From Rhodospirillaceae bacterium (lineage in GTDB: Bacteria > Pseudomonadota > Alphaproteobacteria > Rhodospirillales > Rhodospirillaceae), in NCBI GenBank assembly GCA_947476925.1, contig CANJSF010000017.1:21796-85795 (forward strand): a DNA stretch of 64,000 bases. The letters run 5' to 3'. Below, piece after piece: positions 54,234 through 64,000 of this stretch. The notes beneath the pieces are model-generated. The model was not told the DNA's origin, did not search any database, and saw nothing but the letters and a program-made list of their open reading frames with translations. Within the stretch, counting starts at the first letter, position 1; every line of letters begins with the position of its first letter. The position numbers and the translations under genes are program-made.

Positions 54234-54568
54234 TGTTCTCGGACTTCTCGATTTCTTGCGCGGCTTTTTTGCGTTCATCAACGCCTGTTGGGTGACGGAA
54301 AAAGCTAGGAAAACTGCGGTTTCTCACTGTTTTGCACACAGCTTTATCCACATTTTTCTGCTTTTCCAGGCGCCGCGATGTAGCGGCTGTTCAAATATAT
54401 AACGGTATTATGATCTGGACTATTGATAGATGGCTGCTATATGGCGGCTGTTTCCCAGACGAAAAATATCGGTACGGGGATGAGGTGCATCCTAGCACGG
54501 CGTGTTGTCGAGATACGCTGGCCCGGGATGTTCAGTGACAAAAATTAACGTGTTGGAGTAGTTGCCCG
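54234..54568 (+). promoter_or_regulatory. Upstream region of gltB
   Basis: 335 bases without a gene. It includes an exact DnaA-box match TTATCCACA (54344-54352), A/T-rich stretches (AAATATATAACGGTATTATGAT near 54395-54415) that may contain the gltB promoter, and similar short elements TAGCGGCTGTT (about 54382) and TGGCGGCTGTT (about 54442), possible sites for a regulator. A single DnaA box is not an origin. Confidence 0.4.
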
Positions 54569-57500
54569 ATGACCATGCCACCGCGCCAGGGTCTTTACGA
54601 CCCCAGGAACGAGCATGATAGCTGCGGTGTCGGCTTCGTCGCCCATAGCAAGGGCGTGAAGTCGCACGACATCGTGCGTCAGGGCCTTCAGATTCTCACC
54701 AACCTCGAGCATCGCGGTGCTGTGGGCGCTGACCCGCTTGCAGGCGATGGTGCGGGCATCATCATTCAAATCCCCGACGCATTTTTGCGCGCTGAGTTTG
54801 GCGCGCTGGGCGTAACGTTGCCGGCAGCGGGCGATTACGGCATTGGCATGATTTTCCTTTCGCAAGATCGCGCGGCCGCCAAAGCCTGCATGGATTTGAT
54901 GGAATCCATTGCCGTTCAAGAAGGCCAGAAGGTTTTGGGTTGGCGCGATGTGCCGTTCGATAACTCGTGCCTGGGCGTAACCACCAAGGCGTGCGAGCCG
55001 TGGATCCGCCAAATCGCTATCGCGCGCGGCCCAAATACCAAGGCGGGCGATGAATTCGAACGCAAGCTTTATATCATTCGCAAATTGACGGCGAACGTTG
55101 CGCGCGCTCAAAAAGTTCCTGGCTTGAAGGACTTTTATTCGCCCAGCTTTTCCTCGCGAACACTTGTTTACAAGGGAATGTTCTTGGCTCCGCAATTGGC
55201 GGGCTATTACAAGGACCTGCACGATCCACGCTTAGTTTCGGCGTTGGCATTGGTGCATCAACGTTTTTCCACCAACACGTTCCCATCGTGGCGCTTGGCC
55301 CACCCGTACCGCATGGTTTGCCATAACGGTGAGATCAACACGCTGCGCGGCAATTTGAATTGGATGGCGGCGCGCCGTCATTCGATGAAGTCGGAATTAC
55401 TGGGCGAAGACTTGAAGAAGCTCTGGCCGCTTATCGCTGAAGGCCAGTCTGATACAGCCAGCTTTGACAACGCGCTCGAGTTGTTGGTGCAAGGCGGATA
55501 CTCCATGGCCCATGCGGTCATGATGATGATCCCCGAGGCCTGGGCGGGCAATCCGCTGATGGATGAAAGTCGCAAAGCGTTTTATGAATACCACGCGGGC
55601 TTGATGGAGCCTTGGGATGGCCCGGCAGCCATTGCCTTTACCGATGGTCGCCAAATCGGCGCGACGTTGGATCGCAATGGTTTGCGTCCGGCGCGCTATC
55701 TTGTCACCGACGACGGCCTGGTGGTTATGGCGTCGGAAGCGGGCGTGCTCGATATTCCTGAACACAAGATCGTCAAGAAGTGGCGCTTGCAGCCTGGAAA
55801 GATGTTCCTCATCGACCTGGAGCAGGGGCGCATTATCGATGACGCCGAGTTGAAGAACACGCTGGCCGCCGCAAAGCCCTATCAGGCGATGCTGGCCAAA
55901 ACTCAGTTCGTGCTGGAAGATTTGCCGGGCGAGATCGAACCCGAGAACCACAACTCGGCCGAGACGCTGCTCGACCGTCAGCAGGCATTTGGCTACACGC
56001 AGGAAGACCTCAACGTCATACTGGAGCCGATTGGTCGCGCGGGCGAAGAAGCCACTGGTTCTATGGGCAGCGATGCGGCGCTGTCGGTGCTGTCAAACAA
56101 GTCGAAGCTGCTGTACTCGTACTTCAAGCAAAATTTCGCGCAAGTCACCAACCCGCCCATCGATCCGATCCGCGAAGAGCTGGTGATGTCGCTTGTGTCA
56201 TTGCTGGGCCCAAAGCCCAATTTGCTGGGCCTCGACCAGACCGACGGCCATTTGCGATTGGAAGTGCGCCAACCGATTTTGACCGATGGCGAATTAGCCA
56301 AAATTCGTCGCATCAACGAGTTGGTGGGTGAAGCTTTCAAAACCCAGACATTGGATATGACCTATCCAACGGTCGATGGCGCCGAAGGCATGAACGCGGC
56401 TCTTAAGAAGTTGTGCTCGGAAGCCCATCAGGCTGTCGAAAAGGGCTACAACATACTTATTCTCTCTGACCGCAACATCAGCCATGGCCGCATTGCAATT
56501 CCGGCGCTGCTGGGGGTGGCTGCAGTTCACCATCACCTGATCAGGATGGGCTTGCGCACCGAAACAGGCTTGGTGGTCGAAACCGGCGAAGCGCGCGAGG
56601 TGCATCACTTCTGTGCGCTGGCAGGCTACGGCGCGGAAGCCATCAATCCATATCTTGCGTTTGAAACGCTGGCTGCGATGCGCGGGCATCAGTTGCCGGC
56701 CGATGCCGATTTGGCCAAGGTGCAGAAGAATTTCATTAAGGCCGTTGGCAAAGGCATGCTGAAGGTCATGTCCAAGATGGGCATTTCGACCTTCCAATCT
56801 TATTGCGGCGCGCAAATTTTTGACGCTGTGGGCTTGGCTTCGGGCTTTATCGATAAGTACTTCACCGGCACGCACTCAGCCGTCGAGGGCGTTGGCCTGA
56901 GCGAAGTCGCCGAAGAAACCGTTCAACGTCATAAGCTGGCGTTTGGAAATGTGCAGTATCTGCAAAACGCGCTCGATCCGGGCGGCGAGTACGCCTTCCG
57001 TATTCGCGGCGAAGAACACATGTGGACACCAGACACTGTGGCGAAGTTGCAGCATGCCGCGCGCTCCAAAAATTTCGCGACCTACGAAGAATTCTCGAAG
57101 TTGATGAACGATCAGTCCGAACGGCTGATGACGCTGCGCGGATTATTCGAGCTGAAAAAAGCACCAATGCCCGTTCCGCTGAGCGAAGTGGAACCCGCGT
57201 CTGAAATTGTGAAGCGCTTTGCTTCGGGTGCGATGTCGTATGGCTCAATTAGCCGCGAAGCGCACACTACTTTGGCTATTGCCATGAACCGCATTGGTGC
57301 GAAGTCTAACACCGGCGAGGGCGGCGAAGAGCCCGACCGTTTTAAGCCGCTGCCCAATGGCGATTCCATGCGCTCGGCCATCAAGCAAGTGGCTTCCGGC
57401 CGTTTTGGCGTGACCACGGAATACTTGGTCAACGCCGACGATATCCAAATTAAAATGGCGCAGGGCGCAAAGCCCGGCGAGGGCGGTCAGTTGCCCGGCG

Positions 57501-59200
57501 ATAAGGTAAACGGGCCCATTGCTAAGGTCCGTCACTCCACGCCCGGCGTTGGTCTGATTTCGCCGCCGCCGCACCACGACATCTATTCCATCGAAGATTT
57601 GGCGCAGCTGATTCACGATTTGAAAAATGTGAACCCGCAAGCACGAATTAGCGTGAAGTTGGTGTCTGAAATTGGCGTTGGCACGGTTGCAGCCGGCGTT
57701 GCGAAAGCACGCGCCGACCATGTGACGATTTCCGGATACGAAGGCGGCACGGGGGCATCGCCCTTGACCTCGCTAACGCATGCGGGCTCGCCATGGGAAA
57801 TCGGTATCGCCGAAACGCATCAAACATTGGTGCTGAATAATTTGCGCGGCCGTATCGCTGTGCAGGTGGACGGTGGTTTCCGCACGGGGCGCGATGTTGT
57901 GATCGGCGCGCTATTGGGTGCTGATGAGTTTGGCTTTGCCACGGCACCGCTGATTGCACTGGGCTGCATCATGATGCGTAAGTGTCACCTGAACACCTGC
58001 CCAGTCGGTGTAGCAACGCAAGACCCCGTGCTGCGCAAGCGCTTTACCGGCCAGCCCGAGCACGTAATCAACTACCTGTTCTTTATCGCCGAAGAGGCGC
58101 GCCAGTTGATGGCATCGATGGGCTTCCGCAAATTCGAGGATATGATCGGGCGGACCGAGATGATCGATATGCGCCGCGCATCCGATCATTACAAAGCCAA
58201 GGGGCTGGATTACGCACGCCTGCTGCACAAGCCGGTCGTCGCGGCCGACGTCAAGACCAGTCACAAAGACACGCAAGACCATCAGCTCGACAAGGCGCTT
58301 GATCATCAATTGATTGCCAAGGCCCAGCCGGCCTTGACCAAAGGTCAGGCCGTGTCGTTCGAAATGCCCATTCGCAATACCAATCGCACCGTCGGCGCAA
58401 TGCTCTCGGGCGAAGTGGCGCGGAAATTTGGCCACGCAGGTCTGCCGGAAGATTCGATTTCGATCAAATTCAAAGGCATTGCCGGTCAAAGCTTCGGGGC
58501 ATTCGCCACTCGCGGCGTGTCGTTAGAATTGGTGGGTGCGGCGAACGATTACACAGGCAAAGGTTTGTCGGGTGGGCGCATCGCAGTGTATCCGCCCGCC
58601 GACTGCAAGGCTGACCCGGCGCAGAATATCATTGTCGGTAACACCACGCTGTATGGCGCTATTGAAGGCGAGTGCTATTTCTCCGGCGTTGCGGGCGAGC
58701 GCTTTGCAGTGCGCAACTCAGGCGCCGTGACGGTTGTCGAAGGCGTGGGCGACCACGGTTGCGAATACATGACCGGCGGCGCAGTGGTTGTGATTGGTCA
58801 AACCGGCCGCAACTTTGCTGCGGGCATGTCGGGCGGCATTGCCTATGTGCTGGATGAAGACGGCACCTTCAAGCAACGCTGCAACATGGCGATGGTCGAG
58901 CTTGAGACAATCAAGCCTGAGAACGTTAAGGCAGGTGAGAACGCGAGCTTGCACGAGCTGATGGCCGATCCGCTGGGCAATGATGCAGTGCGCTTGTATC
59001 GCCTGATCGAACGCCATCGCCACTATACAAACAGCGCGCGCGCGAAACTGATCCTCGACAATTGGGGTGCTTACTTGCCGAAGTTTGTGAAGATCGTGCC
59101 GGTGGACTACCGCCGCGCGCTAAAGGAATTGGCCACGGCGCAGCCTGCGACCGAGGGGCCCACCAAGGGCCGCGCACCGATAGGTAAGTCCCATGGGTAG
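54569..59200 (+). CDS. gltB: Glutamate synthase (NADPH) large subunit
   Basis: 1543 aa. Makes glutamate from glutamine and 2-oxoglutarate. Cys19 ([10 protein letters not shown]) is the N-terminal nucleophile after removal of an 18-residue propeptide and starts the glutaminase domain. The FMN-binding synthase domain holds the ammonia-channel exit and [28 protein letters not shown] (about 1131-1146) binds the 3Fe-4S cluster. The C-terminal GXGXG beta-helix domain has [27 protein letters not shown] and [10 protein letters not shown]. Start ATG 54569 has GGAG about 10 bases upstream. Its stop overlaps the gltD start by 8 bases. Confidence 0.97.
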   Translation: MTMPPRQGLYDPRNEHDSCGVGFVAHSKGVKSHDIVRQGLQILTNLEHRGAVGADPLAGDGAGIIIQIPDAFLRAEFGALGVTLPAAGDYGIGMIFLSQDRAAAKACMDLMESIAVQEGQKVLGWRDVPFDNSCLGVTTKACEPWIRQIAIARGPNTKAGDEFERKLYIIRKLTANVARAQKVPGLKDFYSPSFSSRTLVYKGMFLAPQLAGYYKDLHDPRLVSALALVHQRFSTNTFPSWRLAHPYRMVCHNGEINTLRGNLNWMAARRHSMKSELLGEDLKKLWPLIAEGQSDTASFDNALELLVQGGYSMAHAVMMMIPEAWAGNPLMDESRKAFYEYHAGLMEPWDGPAAIAFTDGRQIGATLDRNGLRPARYLVTDDGLVVMASEAGVLDIPEHKIVKKWRLQPGKMFLIDLEQGRIIDDAELKNTLAAAKPYQAMLAKTQFVLEDLPGEIEPENHNSAETLLDRQQAFGYTQEDLNVILEPIGRAGEEATGSMGSDAALSVLSNKSKLLYSYFKQNFAQVTNPPIDPIREELVMSLVSLLGPKPNLLGLDQTDGHLRLEVRQPILTDGELAKIRRINELVGEAFKTQTLDMTYPTVDGAEGMNAALKKLCSEAHQAVEKGYNILILSDRNISHGRIAIPALLGVAAVHHHLIRMGLRTETGLVVETGEAREVHHFCALAGYGAEAINPYLAFETLAAMRGHQLPADADLAKVQKNFIKAVGKGMLKVMSKMGISTFQSYCGAQIFDAVGLASGFIDKYFTGTHSAVEGVGLSEVAEETVQRHKLAFGNVQYLQNALDPGGEYAFRIRGEEHMWTPDTVAKLQHAARSKNFATYEEFSKLMNDQSERLMTLRGLFELKKAPMPVPLSEVEPASEIVKRFASGAMSYGSISREAHTTLAIAMNRIGAKSNTGEGGEEPDRFKPLPNGDSMRSAIKQVASGRFGVTTEYLVNADDIQIKMAQGAKPGEGGQLPGDKVNGPIAKVRHSTPGVGLISPPPHHDIYSIEDLAQLIHDLKNVNPQARISVKLVSEIGVGTVAAGVAKARADHVTISGYEGGTGASPLTSLTHAGSPWEIGIAETHQTLVLNNLRGRIAVQVDGGFRTGRDVVIGALLGADEFGFATAPLIALGCIMMRKCHLNTCPVGVATQDPVLRKRFTGQPEHVINYLFFIAEEARQLMASMGFRKFEDMIGRTEMIDMRRASDHYKAKGLDYARLLHKPVVAADVKTSHKDTQDHQLDKALDHQLIAKAQPALTKGQAVSFEMPIRNTNRTVGAMLSGEVARKFGHAGLPEDSISIKFKGIAGQSFGAFATRGVSLELVGAANDYTGKGLSGGRIAVYPPADCKADPAQNIIVGNTTLYGAIEGECYFSGVAGERFAVRNSGAVTVVEGVGDHGCEYMTGGAVVVIGQTGRNFAAGMSGGIAYVLDEDGTFKQRCNMAMVELETIKPENVKAGENASLHELMADPLGNDAVRLYRLIERHRHYTNSARAKLILDNWGAYLPKFVKIVPVDYRRALKELATAQPATEGPTKGRAPIGKSHG

Positions 59201-60611
59201 TGTAAAGGGATTCTTGGAAATCCGCCGCGCCGACCGTCCGTACGAGAAGGTCACCGAGCGGACCAAAACCTGGCGTGAGTTCGTTAAGCCGTTGCCGGAT
59301 AAAGACCTGCAAGGCCAGGGCGCGCGATGCATGGATTGCGGCATCCCGTTCTGTCACACGGGCTGCCCAGTCAATAACCTGATCCCAGATTGGAACAACT
59401 TGGTGTTTAAGGGCCAATGGAAAGACGCCCTCGACACCTTGCATTCCACCAATAACTTCCCCGAGTTCACGGGCCGTATTTGCCCGGCTCCCTGCGAAGC
59501 CGCGTGCACGCTGAACATCAATGATGATTCGGTGACGATCAAATCCATCGAATGTTCAATCGTCGACAAGGGATGGGAGCAGGGATGGATTGTGCCGCAA
59601 GTTCCGTCCCGCAAAACCGGCAAAAAAGTTGCCGTCGTCGGTTCCGGCCCTGCGGGCATGGCAGCGGCGCAACAATTGGCGCGCGTCGGCCATGACGTGA
59701 CGTTGTTTGAGAAAGAAACACGCATCGGTGGTTTGCTGCGTTACGGCATCCCCGACTTCAAAATGGAAAAACACCTCATTGATCGGCGCATTGAACAGAT
59801 GACGGCCGAGGGTGTGACGTTCAAAACGAACTGCAATGTCGGCGTCGACATGACCCCGCAAGACTTGCTGAAGTCCTTCGATGCCCTCGTGATGTCAGGC
59901 GGAGCGGAAGCGCCGCGCGATTTGCCGGTGCCCGGGCGCGACTTGAAGGGCATTCATTTCGCTATGGATTTCCTGACACAGAACAACAAGCGCGTTGCGG
60001 GCGACAAAATTCCCGACGCCGTTTCACTCACGGCCAAAGGCAAGCATGTGGTTGTCATCGGCGGCGGTGATACGGGCTCGGACTGCATCGGAACGTCGAC
60101 GCGTCATGGCGCTGAGTCAATTGTGCAGCTCGAAATTATGGCTCGCCCGCCCGACCAAGAGAACAAAGACCTGACGTGGCCCTATTGGCCGCTGAAGTAC
60201 CGCACCTCCTCGTCGCAAGAAGAAGGCTGCGAGCGGGAATTCGCCGCCGCCACCAAGCGCTTTATCGATGACGGCAAGGGCAACGTCGCGGGCCTTGAAA
60301 TTGTGCGCTTGGACAACGGCAAAGAAGTGCCTGGCAGCGCGTTCACTGTGAAGGCTGATTTGGTTTTGCTGGCCATGGGCTTTGTCAGCCCCGTCCACAA
60401 GGGCATGATCGAACAATTAGGCGTGAAGCTTGACGCACGGGGCAACGTTTTGGCCGATACCAAGAAGTATCAAACATCAATGGCGCGCGTTTTCACCGCA
60501 GGCGATATGCGCCGGGGCCAAAGCTTGGTTGTGTGGGCCATCCGCGAAGGCCGCCAAGCCGCCCGCGCGGTCGACGAATTCCTGATGGGCTCGAGCGATC
60601 TACCGCGCTAG
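59193..60611 (+). CDS. gltD: Glutamate synthase small subunit
   Basis: 472 aa NADPH-dependent subunit that feeds electrons to GltB. Two 4Fe-4S sites come from [14 protein letters not shown] and [12 protein letters not shown] loop [16 protein letters not shown] and NADPH loop [11 protein letters not shown] are intact, and [17 protein letters not shown] is the C-terminal FAD contact. The gene overlaps gltB by 8 bases and its last 12 bases overlap the convergent prmB gene. Confidence 0.97.
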   Translation: MGSVKGFLEIRRADRPYEKVTERTKTWREFVKPLPDKDLQGQGARCMDCGIPFCHTGCPVNNLIPDWNNLVFKGQWKDALDTLHSTNNFPEFTGRICPAPCEAACTLNINDDSVTIKSIECSIVDKGWEQGWIVPQVPSRKTGKKVAVVGSGPAGMAAAQQLARVGHDVTLFEKETRIGGLLRYGIPDFKMEKHLIDRRIEQMTAEGVTFKTNCNVGVDMTPQDLLKSFDALVMSGGAEAPRDLPVPGRDLKGIHFAMDFLTQNNKRVAGDKIPDAVSLTAKGKHVVVIGGGDTGSDCIGTSTRHGAESIVQLEIMARPPDQENKDLTWPYWPLKYRTSSSQEEGCEREFAAATKRFIDDGKGNVAGLEIVRLDNGKEVPGSAFTVKADLVLLAMGFVSPVHKGMIEQLGVKLDARGNVLADTKKYQTSMARVFTAGDMRRGQSLVVWAIREGRQAARAVDEFLMGSSDLPR

Positions 60612-61463
60612 TTGCTCGCGCGTCAGCCAGAACACTTCGTCTGTACTCAGTTCTGTTTCCAGCCATAAGAACGGCATTTTTGGAAATGCGCGTTCCAGCG
60701 CTTTGCGCCCAGCGCCGATTTCGCACATCATCGCGCCATGGGGCGTTAGAAACTTTGGCGCGTCTTTCAGAATGCGTTTGACCAAATCCAACCCGTCGGT
60801 GCCGCCCGCCAGCGCCAAGCGCGGCTCGTGCTTATATTCCGGCGGCAAGCGGCGCATCGATGATGCGCTGACGTAGGGCGGGTTGGTGATTATGAGGTCG
60901 TACTTTTGTCCCTTGAGCGGCGCAAACAAATCGCCCTGATGCAGGTGGATGCGACGCCCAAGTTTGTGGTCGTTGACGTTTTGCTGCGCGAGGCTCAGCG
61001 CGTCGGTTGATAGATCAACCGCATCGACTTTGGCCTTCGGAAATTTCAGCGCAGCTAAAATCGCCAAGCACCCTGAGCCCGTACACAAATCGAGCACACG
61101 CGTAATTTTGTGCGTGCCGATGAAGTTGTCATTGAACATGAGCTCGCCAATAAAAGAGCGGGGCACAATCACGCGCTCATCAATGCGAAACGGAATGCCT
61201 TGAATATATGCGCGGCCCACCAAGTAAGGAGCTGGCTTGCGCGTTTGAATACGCTGGGCAATCAGCCCATCAATGCGGGCCTGTTGTTTAGCTGTGATTT
61301 GTTTGTCGAGTTTGCGGTCTGGAATATCCAGCGGCAGGCCCAGGCCTTCAAGGGCCAGGAACGCGGCCTCGTCCAAAGCATTGGTGGTGCCGTGGCCATA
61401 AACCAGCTTGGCTTTGTGCAGCTTTTTTGCTGCGCGTGTAATGGCTTCGCGTAATGAGCTCAA
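60600..61463 (-). CDS. prmB: Ribosomal protein L3 N5-glutamine methyltransferase PrmB
   Basis: 287 aa SAM methyltransferase. [14 protein letters not shown] (125-138) binds SAM and the N-P-P-Y tetrad at 194-197 ([11 protein letters not shown]) holds the glutamine substrate. [18 protein letters not shown] matches PrmB rather than PrmC. It methylates a glutamine of ribosomal protein L3. Convergent with gltD (12-base overlap) and coupled to the upstream SIS gene by a 4-base overlap. Confidence 0.93.
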   Translation of the reverse strand: MSSLREAITRAAKKLHKAKLVYGHGTTNALDEAAFLALEGLGLPLDIPDRKLDKQITAKQQARIDGLIAQRIQTRKPAPYLVGRAYIQGIPFRIDERVIVPRSFIGELMFNDNFIGTHKITRVLDLCTGSGCLAILAALKFPKAKVDAVDLSTDALSLAQQNVNDHKLGRRIHLHQGDLFAPLKGQKYDLIITNPPYVSASSMRRLPPEYKHEPRLALAGGTDGLDLVKRILKDAPKFLTPHGAMMCEIGAGRKALERAFPKMPFLWLETELSTDEVFWLTREQLAR

Positions 61464-62101
61464 AACTTAGTCTGGGGTAGGGGGGTGCTGGCGGCCAGTT
61501 TTTCCATGCGCAGGAACTGAGCGAGGATGTGCATCACAGATTGATGCAAGTCTTCCGAGATGCCGTAGTTTTCAACCGGCACGTAAACATTGGCGTCAGA
61601 TAGATCGCGCGCCTTGCCCCCTTGGAAGCCGGTGAGGGTGATGGTGGAAACCTTTTCGCGTTTGGCCCATTCCAACGCCGCGATGATATTGGGCGAATTG
61701 CCCGACGATGAAATGGCAATCAAGCCGTCGCCGGCTTTGGCCATGCTTTCAAGTTGGTAGACAAAAATTTTCTCGAACGACATATCATTGCCAATTGCCG
61801 TGATCATGGCGGAATTGCTGGCCAGGCTGCACACGTTGGGGCGGCGGTCCGTGCCGGTGCGCACGCCCTTCATGTGGTCGCACATCAGGTGGTCGGAGAT
61901 CGAGGCCGAGCCACCATTGCCGATGCAAAACACGCGCCCACCGCGATCATAAATTTGGCCCAGCAGCGTGGCGGCTTTGGCAATGCTGCTAAGGTCAATC
62001 TTGGCCATGGCCTCGCGCATGGCAGCGAAATAGCGCGCTGCATATTCCACGCCGTCGTGTGTCGCCTCAGTTGGAAACAGAACAGGCGTCGGAGTGGCCA
62101 T
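61460..62101 (-). CDS. gmhA: SIS-domain phosphoheptose isomerase-like protein (GmhA-like)
   Basis: 213 aa, one SIS domain. FCIGNGGSASISDHLMCDHM (59-78), AISSSGNSPNIIAALEWA and a late SEDLHQSVMHILAQ helix resemble sedoheptulose-7-phosphate isomerase, with the catalytic His in the final helix region. Distance from the accessory cluster is 20 kb or more, yet it could supply heptose-7-phosphate to the HldE-like enzyme at 25207. It overlaps prmB by 4 bases and begins 1 base after the pckG stop. Confidence 0.78.
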   Translation of the reverse strand: MATPTPVLFPTEATHDGVEYAARYFAAMREAMAKIDLSSIAKAATLLGQIYDRGGRVFCIGNGGSASISDHLMCDHMKGVRTGTDRRPNVCSLASNSAMITAIGNDMSFEKIFVYQLESMAKAGDGLIAISSSGNSPNIIAALEWAKREKVSTITLTGFQGGKARDLSDANVYVPVENYGISEDLHQSVMHILAQFLRMEKLAASTPLPQTKF

Positions 62102-63931
62102 CTAGTTGCTCGGGTGCCAAACCGGGTTGGCATTTTCCACACGTGCACGGATTTGTGCCCGCTGATCATGCATGGACTTGGGCGTGCGAGCGCCATATCG
62201 GCTGAACAGATCGCTTTGGTCATCGAGCTCACGTATTGCCGACGCGCGCTCAATTTCCATCAAACGATCAAACTTGGCCGACTCATAGGGCATGCCTTCC
62301 CAAGTCAGATCTTCAAATCGCGGTGTTTGACCAAAGGGGCTAGCAACGGCACCGGCGCGGTTATGAACGCGGTCCACAACCCATTTCAGCACGCGCATGT
62401 TTTCGCCGTAACCGGGCCACATGAACTTGCCGTTTTCGTCGCGGCGGAACCAATTGACGCGGAAGATCAGCGGTAAATTGCTGACTTTATTTTTCAAGCC
62501 CAACCAATGGCCCCAATAGTCGGCCATGTTGTAGCCACAGAAGGGCAGCATCGCCATCGGGTCACGGCGCACGGCGGCTTGGTTGACGGCGGCGGCCGTG
62601 GCTTCCGAGCCCATGGTCGCGGCCAAATACACGCCGTGGTCCCAATCGAACGACTGCAGCACGAGTGGGAATGTGTGGCTGAGGCGGCCACCAAACAAAA
62701 ATGCGCTGATGGGCACGCCTTTGGGGTCGTCCCATGACGGATCAAGGTTCGGGCACTGCGTTGCGGGTGCTGTAAAGCGCGCGTTGGGATGTGCGGCTGG
62801 TTTGCCTGTGGCCGGCGTCCAATCTTGGCCGGTCCAGTCGATCAGGTGTGAAGGAACCGCGTCGGTCATGCCTTCCCACCACACATCGCCGTCGTCTGTG
62901 AGCGCGACGTTGGTGAACACCACATTCTTTTCCAGCAGCTTCATGGCGCTGGGATTCGTTTTGATACCCGTGCCTGGCGCTACGCCGAAATAACCTGCTT
63001 CCGGGTTGATGGCATATAGCCTGCCGTCCTTGCCGGGCTTTAACCAAGCGATGTCGTCGCCCACTGTCCAGGCTTTCCAGCCATCGAAACCTTGTGGCGG
63101 AATAATCATAGCCAGATTGGTTTTGCCGCAGGCGCTGGGGAACGCTGCTGCCACGTAGGTCTTTTCGCCCTTGGGTGATTCAAGACCAACGATGAGCATA
63201 TGTTCGGCCAACCAGCCTTCCTCGCGCGCCATCACCGAGGCGATGCGCAACGCAAAGCATTTCTTGCCCAATAGCGCATTGCCGCCGTAGCCACTGCCGT
63301 AAGACCAAATGGCGTGTTCTTCAGGGAAGTGCACGATGTACTTGGTGGTGTGATTGCACGGCCATGCGACGTCTTGTTCGCCGGGTTTCAACGGTGCGCC
63401 GACACTATGAATGCACGGCACGAAATCGCCGTCGCCCAACACATCCAGAACTTTCTGGCCCATGCGTGTCATGGTGCGCATGCTGATCACGACGTACGGT
63501 GAGTCGGTAATCTCAACGCCAATGTGGGAAATGTCCGAGCCCAATGGGCCCATGCTGAAGGGAATCACGTACATCGTACGTCCAGCCATGCAGCCGTCGA
63601 AAAGACCGTTCAGGGTCTTTCTCATCTCGGCCGGCTCGGTCCAATTATTATTGGGGCCGGCGTCTTCTTTATTTTTGCTGCAAATGAATGTGCGGTCTTC
63701 GACGCGGGCCACATCGCTGGGGTGGGATCGGGCGAGAAACGAGCCCGGACGTTTTTGGGGGTTGAGGGGAATAAGGGTGCCGCTTTTGACCATCAGGTCA
63801 CAGAGCGATTTGTATTCTTGGTCCGATCCGTCGCACCAGTGGATGTCGGCTGGTTTGCACAACGCCGCCATGTCGGCGACGAGTTTATTCAGTTTGGCGT
63901 TGCGCGATTTCGATAACGTCTCGGTGTTCAT
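62102..63931 (-). CDS. pckG: Phosphoenolpyruvate carboxykinase (GTP)
   Basis: 609 aa from ATG 63931 ([17 protein letters not shown]); a longer in-frame start at 63997 lacks family similarity. GTP-type PEPCK (not the ATP type): kinase-1a P-loop with the hyper-reactive Cys, [15 protein letters not shown], plus [29 protein letters not shown] and [20 protein letters not shown] [17 protein letters not shown]. Converts oxaloacetate to PEP with GTP for gluconeogenesis. Most alphaproteobacteria I know of use the ATP enzyme, so this choice is a lineage marker. First gene of a run with the SIS gene and prmB. Confidence 0.94.
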   Translation of the reverse strand: MNTETLSKSRNAKLNKLVADMAALCKPADIHWCDGSDQEYKSLCDLMVKSGTLIPLNPQKRPGSFLARSHPSDVARVEDRTFICSKNKEDAGPNNNWTEPAEMRKTLNGLFDGCMAGRTMYVIPFSMGPLGSDISHIGVEITDSPYVVISMRTMTRMGQKVLDVLGDGDFVPCIHSVGAPLKPGEQDVAWPCNHTTKYIVHFPEEHAIWSYGSGYGGNALLGKKCFALRIASVMAREEGWLAEHMLIVGLESPKGEKTYVAAAFPSACGKTNLAMIIPPQGFDGWKAWTVGDDIAWLKPGKDGRLYAINPEAGYFGVAPGTGIKTNPSAMKLLEKNVVFTNVALTDDGDVWWEGMTDAVPSHLIDWTGQDWTPATGKPAAHPNARFTAPATQCPNLDPSWDDPKGVPISAFLFGGRLSHTFPLVLQSFDWDHGVYLAATMGSEATAAAVNQAAVRRDPMAMLPFCGYNMADYWGHWLGLKNKVSNLPLIFRVNWFRRDENGKFMWPGYGENMRVLKWVVDRVHNRAGAVASPFGQTPRFEDLTWEGMPYESAKFDRLMEIERASAIRELDDQSDLFSRYGARTPKSMHDQRAQIRARVENANPVWHPSN

Positions 63932-64000
63932 CTTGATCTCGATACCACTCTGCTGGAGCCGGCGGGTCGTGCCATCGGCTCGAATTGCTGAAACCAAAAA

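Noticed and set aside
54344..54352. DnaA box as sign of a replication origin
   Set aside because: Only one exact box was noticed, with no cluster of boxes, no A/T-rich unwinding array and no dnaA, hemE or parAB genes nearby.

Overview
The window looks like a chromosomal segment of an alphaproteobacterium whose genus I cannot name. The main evidence is the gene order pyrB, a dihydroorotase-like gene, plsY, dprA, topA and rnr on one strand. I know this order from rhizobia and relatives, including the dihydroorotase-like protein that has lost its metal-binding histidines. Other support is a GatCAB operon, a soluble transhydrogenase, a gltBD operon with an alphaproteobacterial-type large subunit, a TAT-exported dehydrogenase and a single PEP-CTERM protein. 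Coding density is high and most genes are GC-rich. A few stretches, mainly about 38.8-42.2 kb, look richer in A/T by eye.

Layout: (1) 1-8.0 kb, minus strand: pyrimidine, phospholipid and DNA-processing genes (pyrB, pyrC-like, plsY, dprA, topA, rnr). dprA carries an apparent single-base frameshift. (2) 8.2-16.4 kb: a PEP-CTERM protein with a clear terminator, an IclR regulator divergent from a TAT-exported short-chain dehydrogenase, an Uup-type ABC-F ATPase, a large secreted protein with a degenerate LytM domain and an A-B-A-B repeat, and ruvX. (3) 16.5-22.5 kb: gatC-gatA-gatB, a coupled small membrane protein, a glutathione transferase and a secreted protein with two glyoxalase-fold modules. 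(4) 22.6-25.0 kb, minus strand: a DUF481 outer-membrane protein and a TPR-glycosyltransferase-like protein.

(5) 25.2-42.2 kb is the accessory core. It is a long plus-strand series of sugar-type enzymes: a heptose-type bifunctional enzyme in reversed domain order, a sugar-1-phosphate nucleotidyltransferase, three SDR-type epimerases/reductases and two DegT aminotransferases. With these lie a thiamine-dependent E1 alpha/beta pair without E2 or E3, a Nudix hydrolase, two unrecognised proteins coupled to a radical SAM/SPASM enzyme, three PhyH-type Fe(II)/2-oxoglutarate dioxygenases, a putative glycosyltransferase and a GSCFA protein. Many of these genes overlap or nearly touch, so they are probably co-transcribed. 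I infer that they make and attach an unusual, possibly branched and oxidised, amino-sugar-like surface component. This is the best candidate for an undescribed pathway.

(6) 42.3-48.9 kb: sthA, a 587-base gap, an RND efflux pair and tRNA-Ser(GCU). (7) 49-54.1 kb: a secreted dipeptidyl-peptidase IV-type S9 peptidase, a YheS-type ABC-F ATPase and a SUMF1-fold lipoprotein. (8) 54.1-64 kb: a 446-base leader with hairpins and a DnaA-box match, gltB-gltD, then on the minus strand pckG, a GmhA-like isomerase and prmB.

All calls come from reading translations and motifs. No database search was run, and percentages or E-values are deliberately absent.
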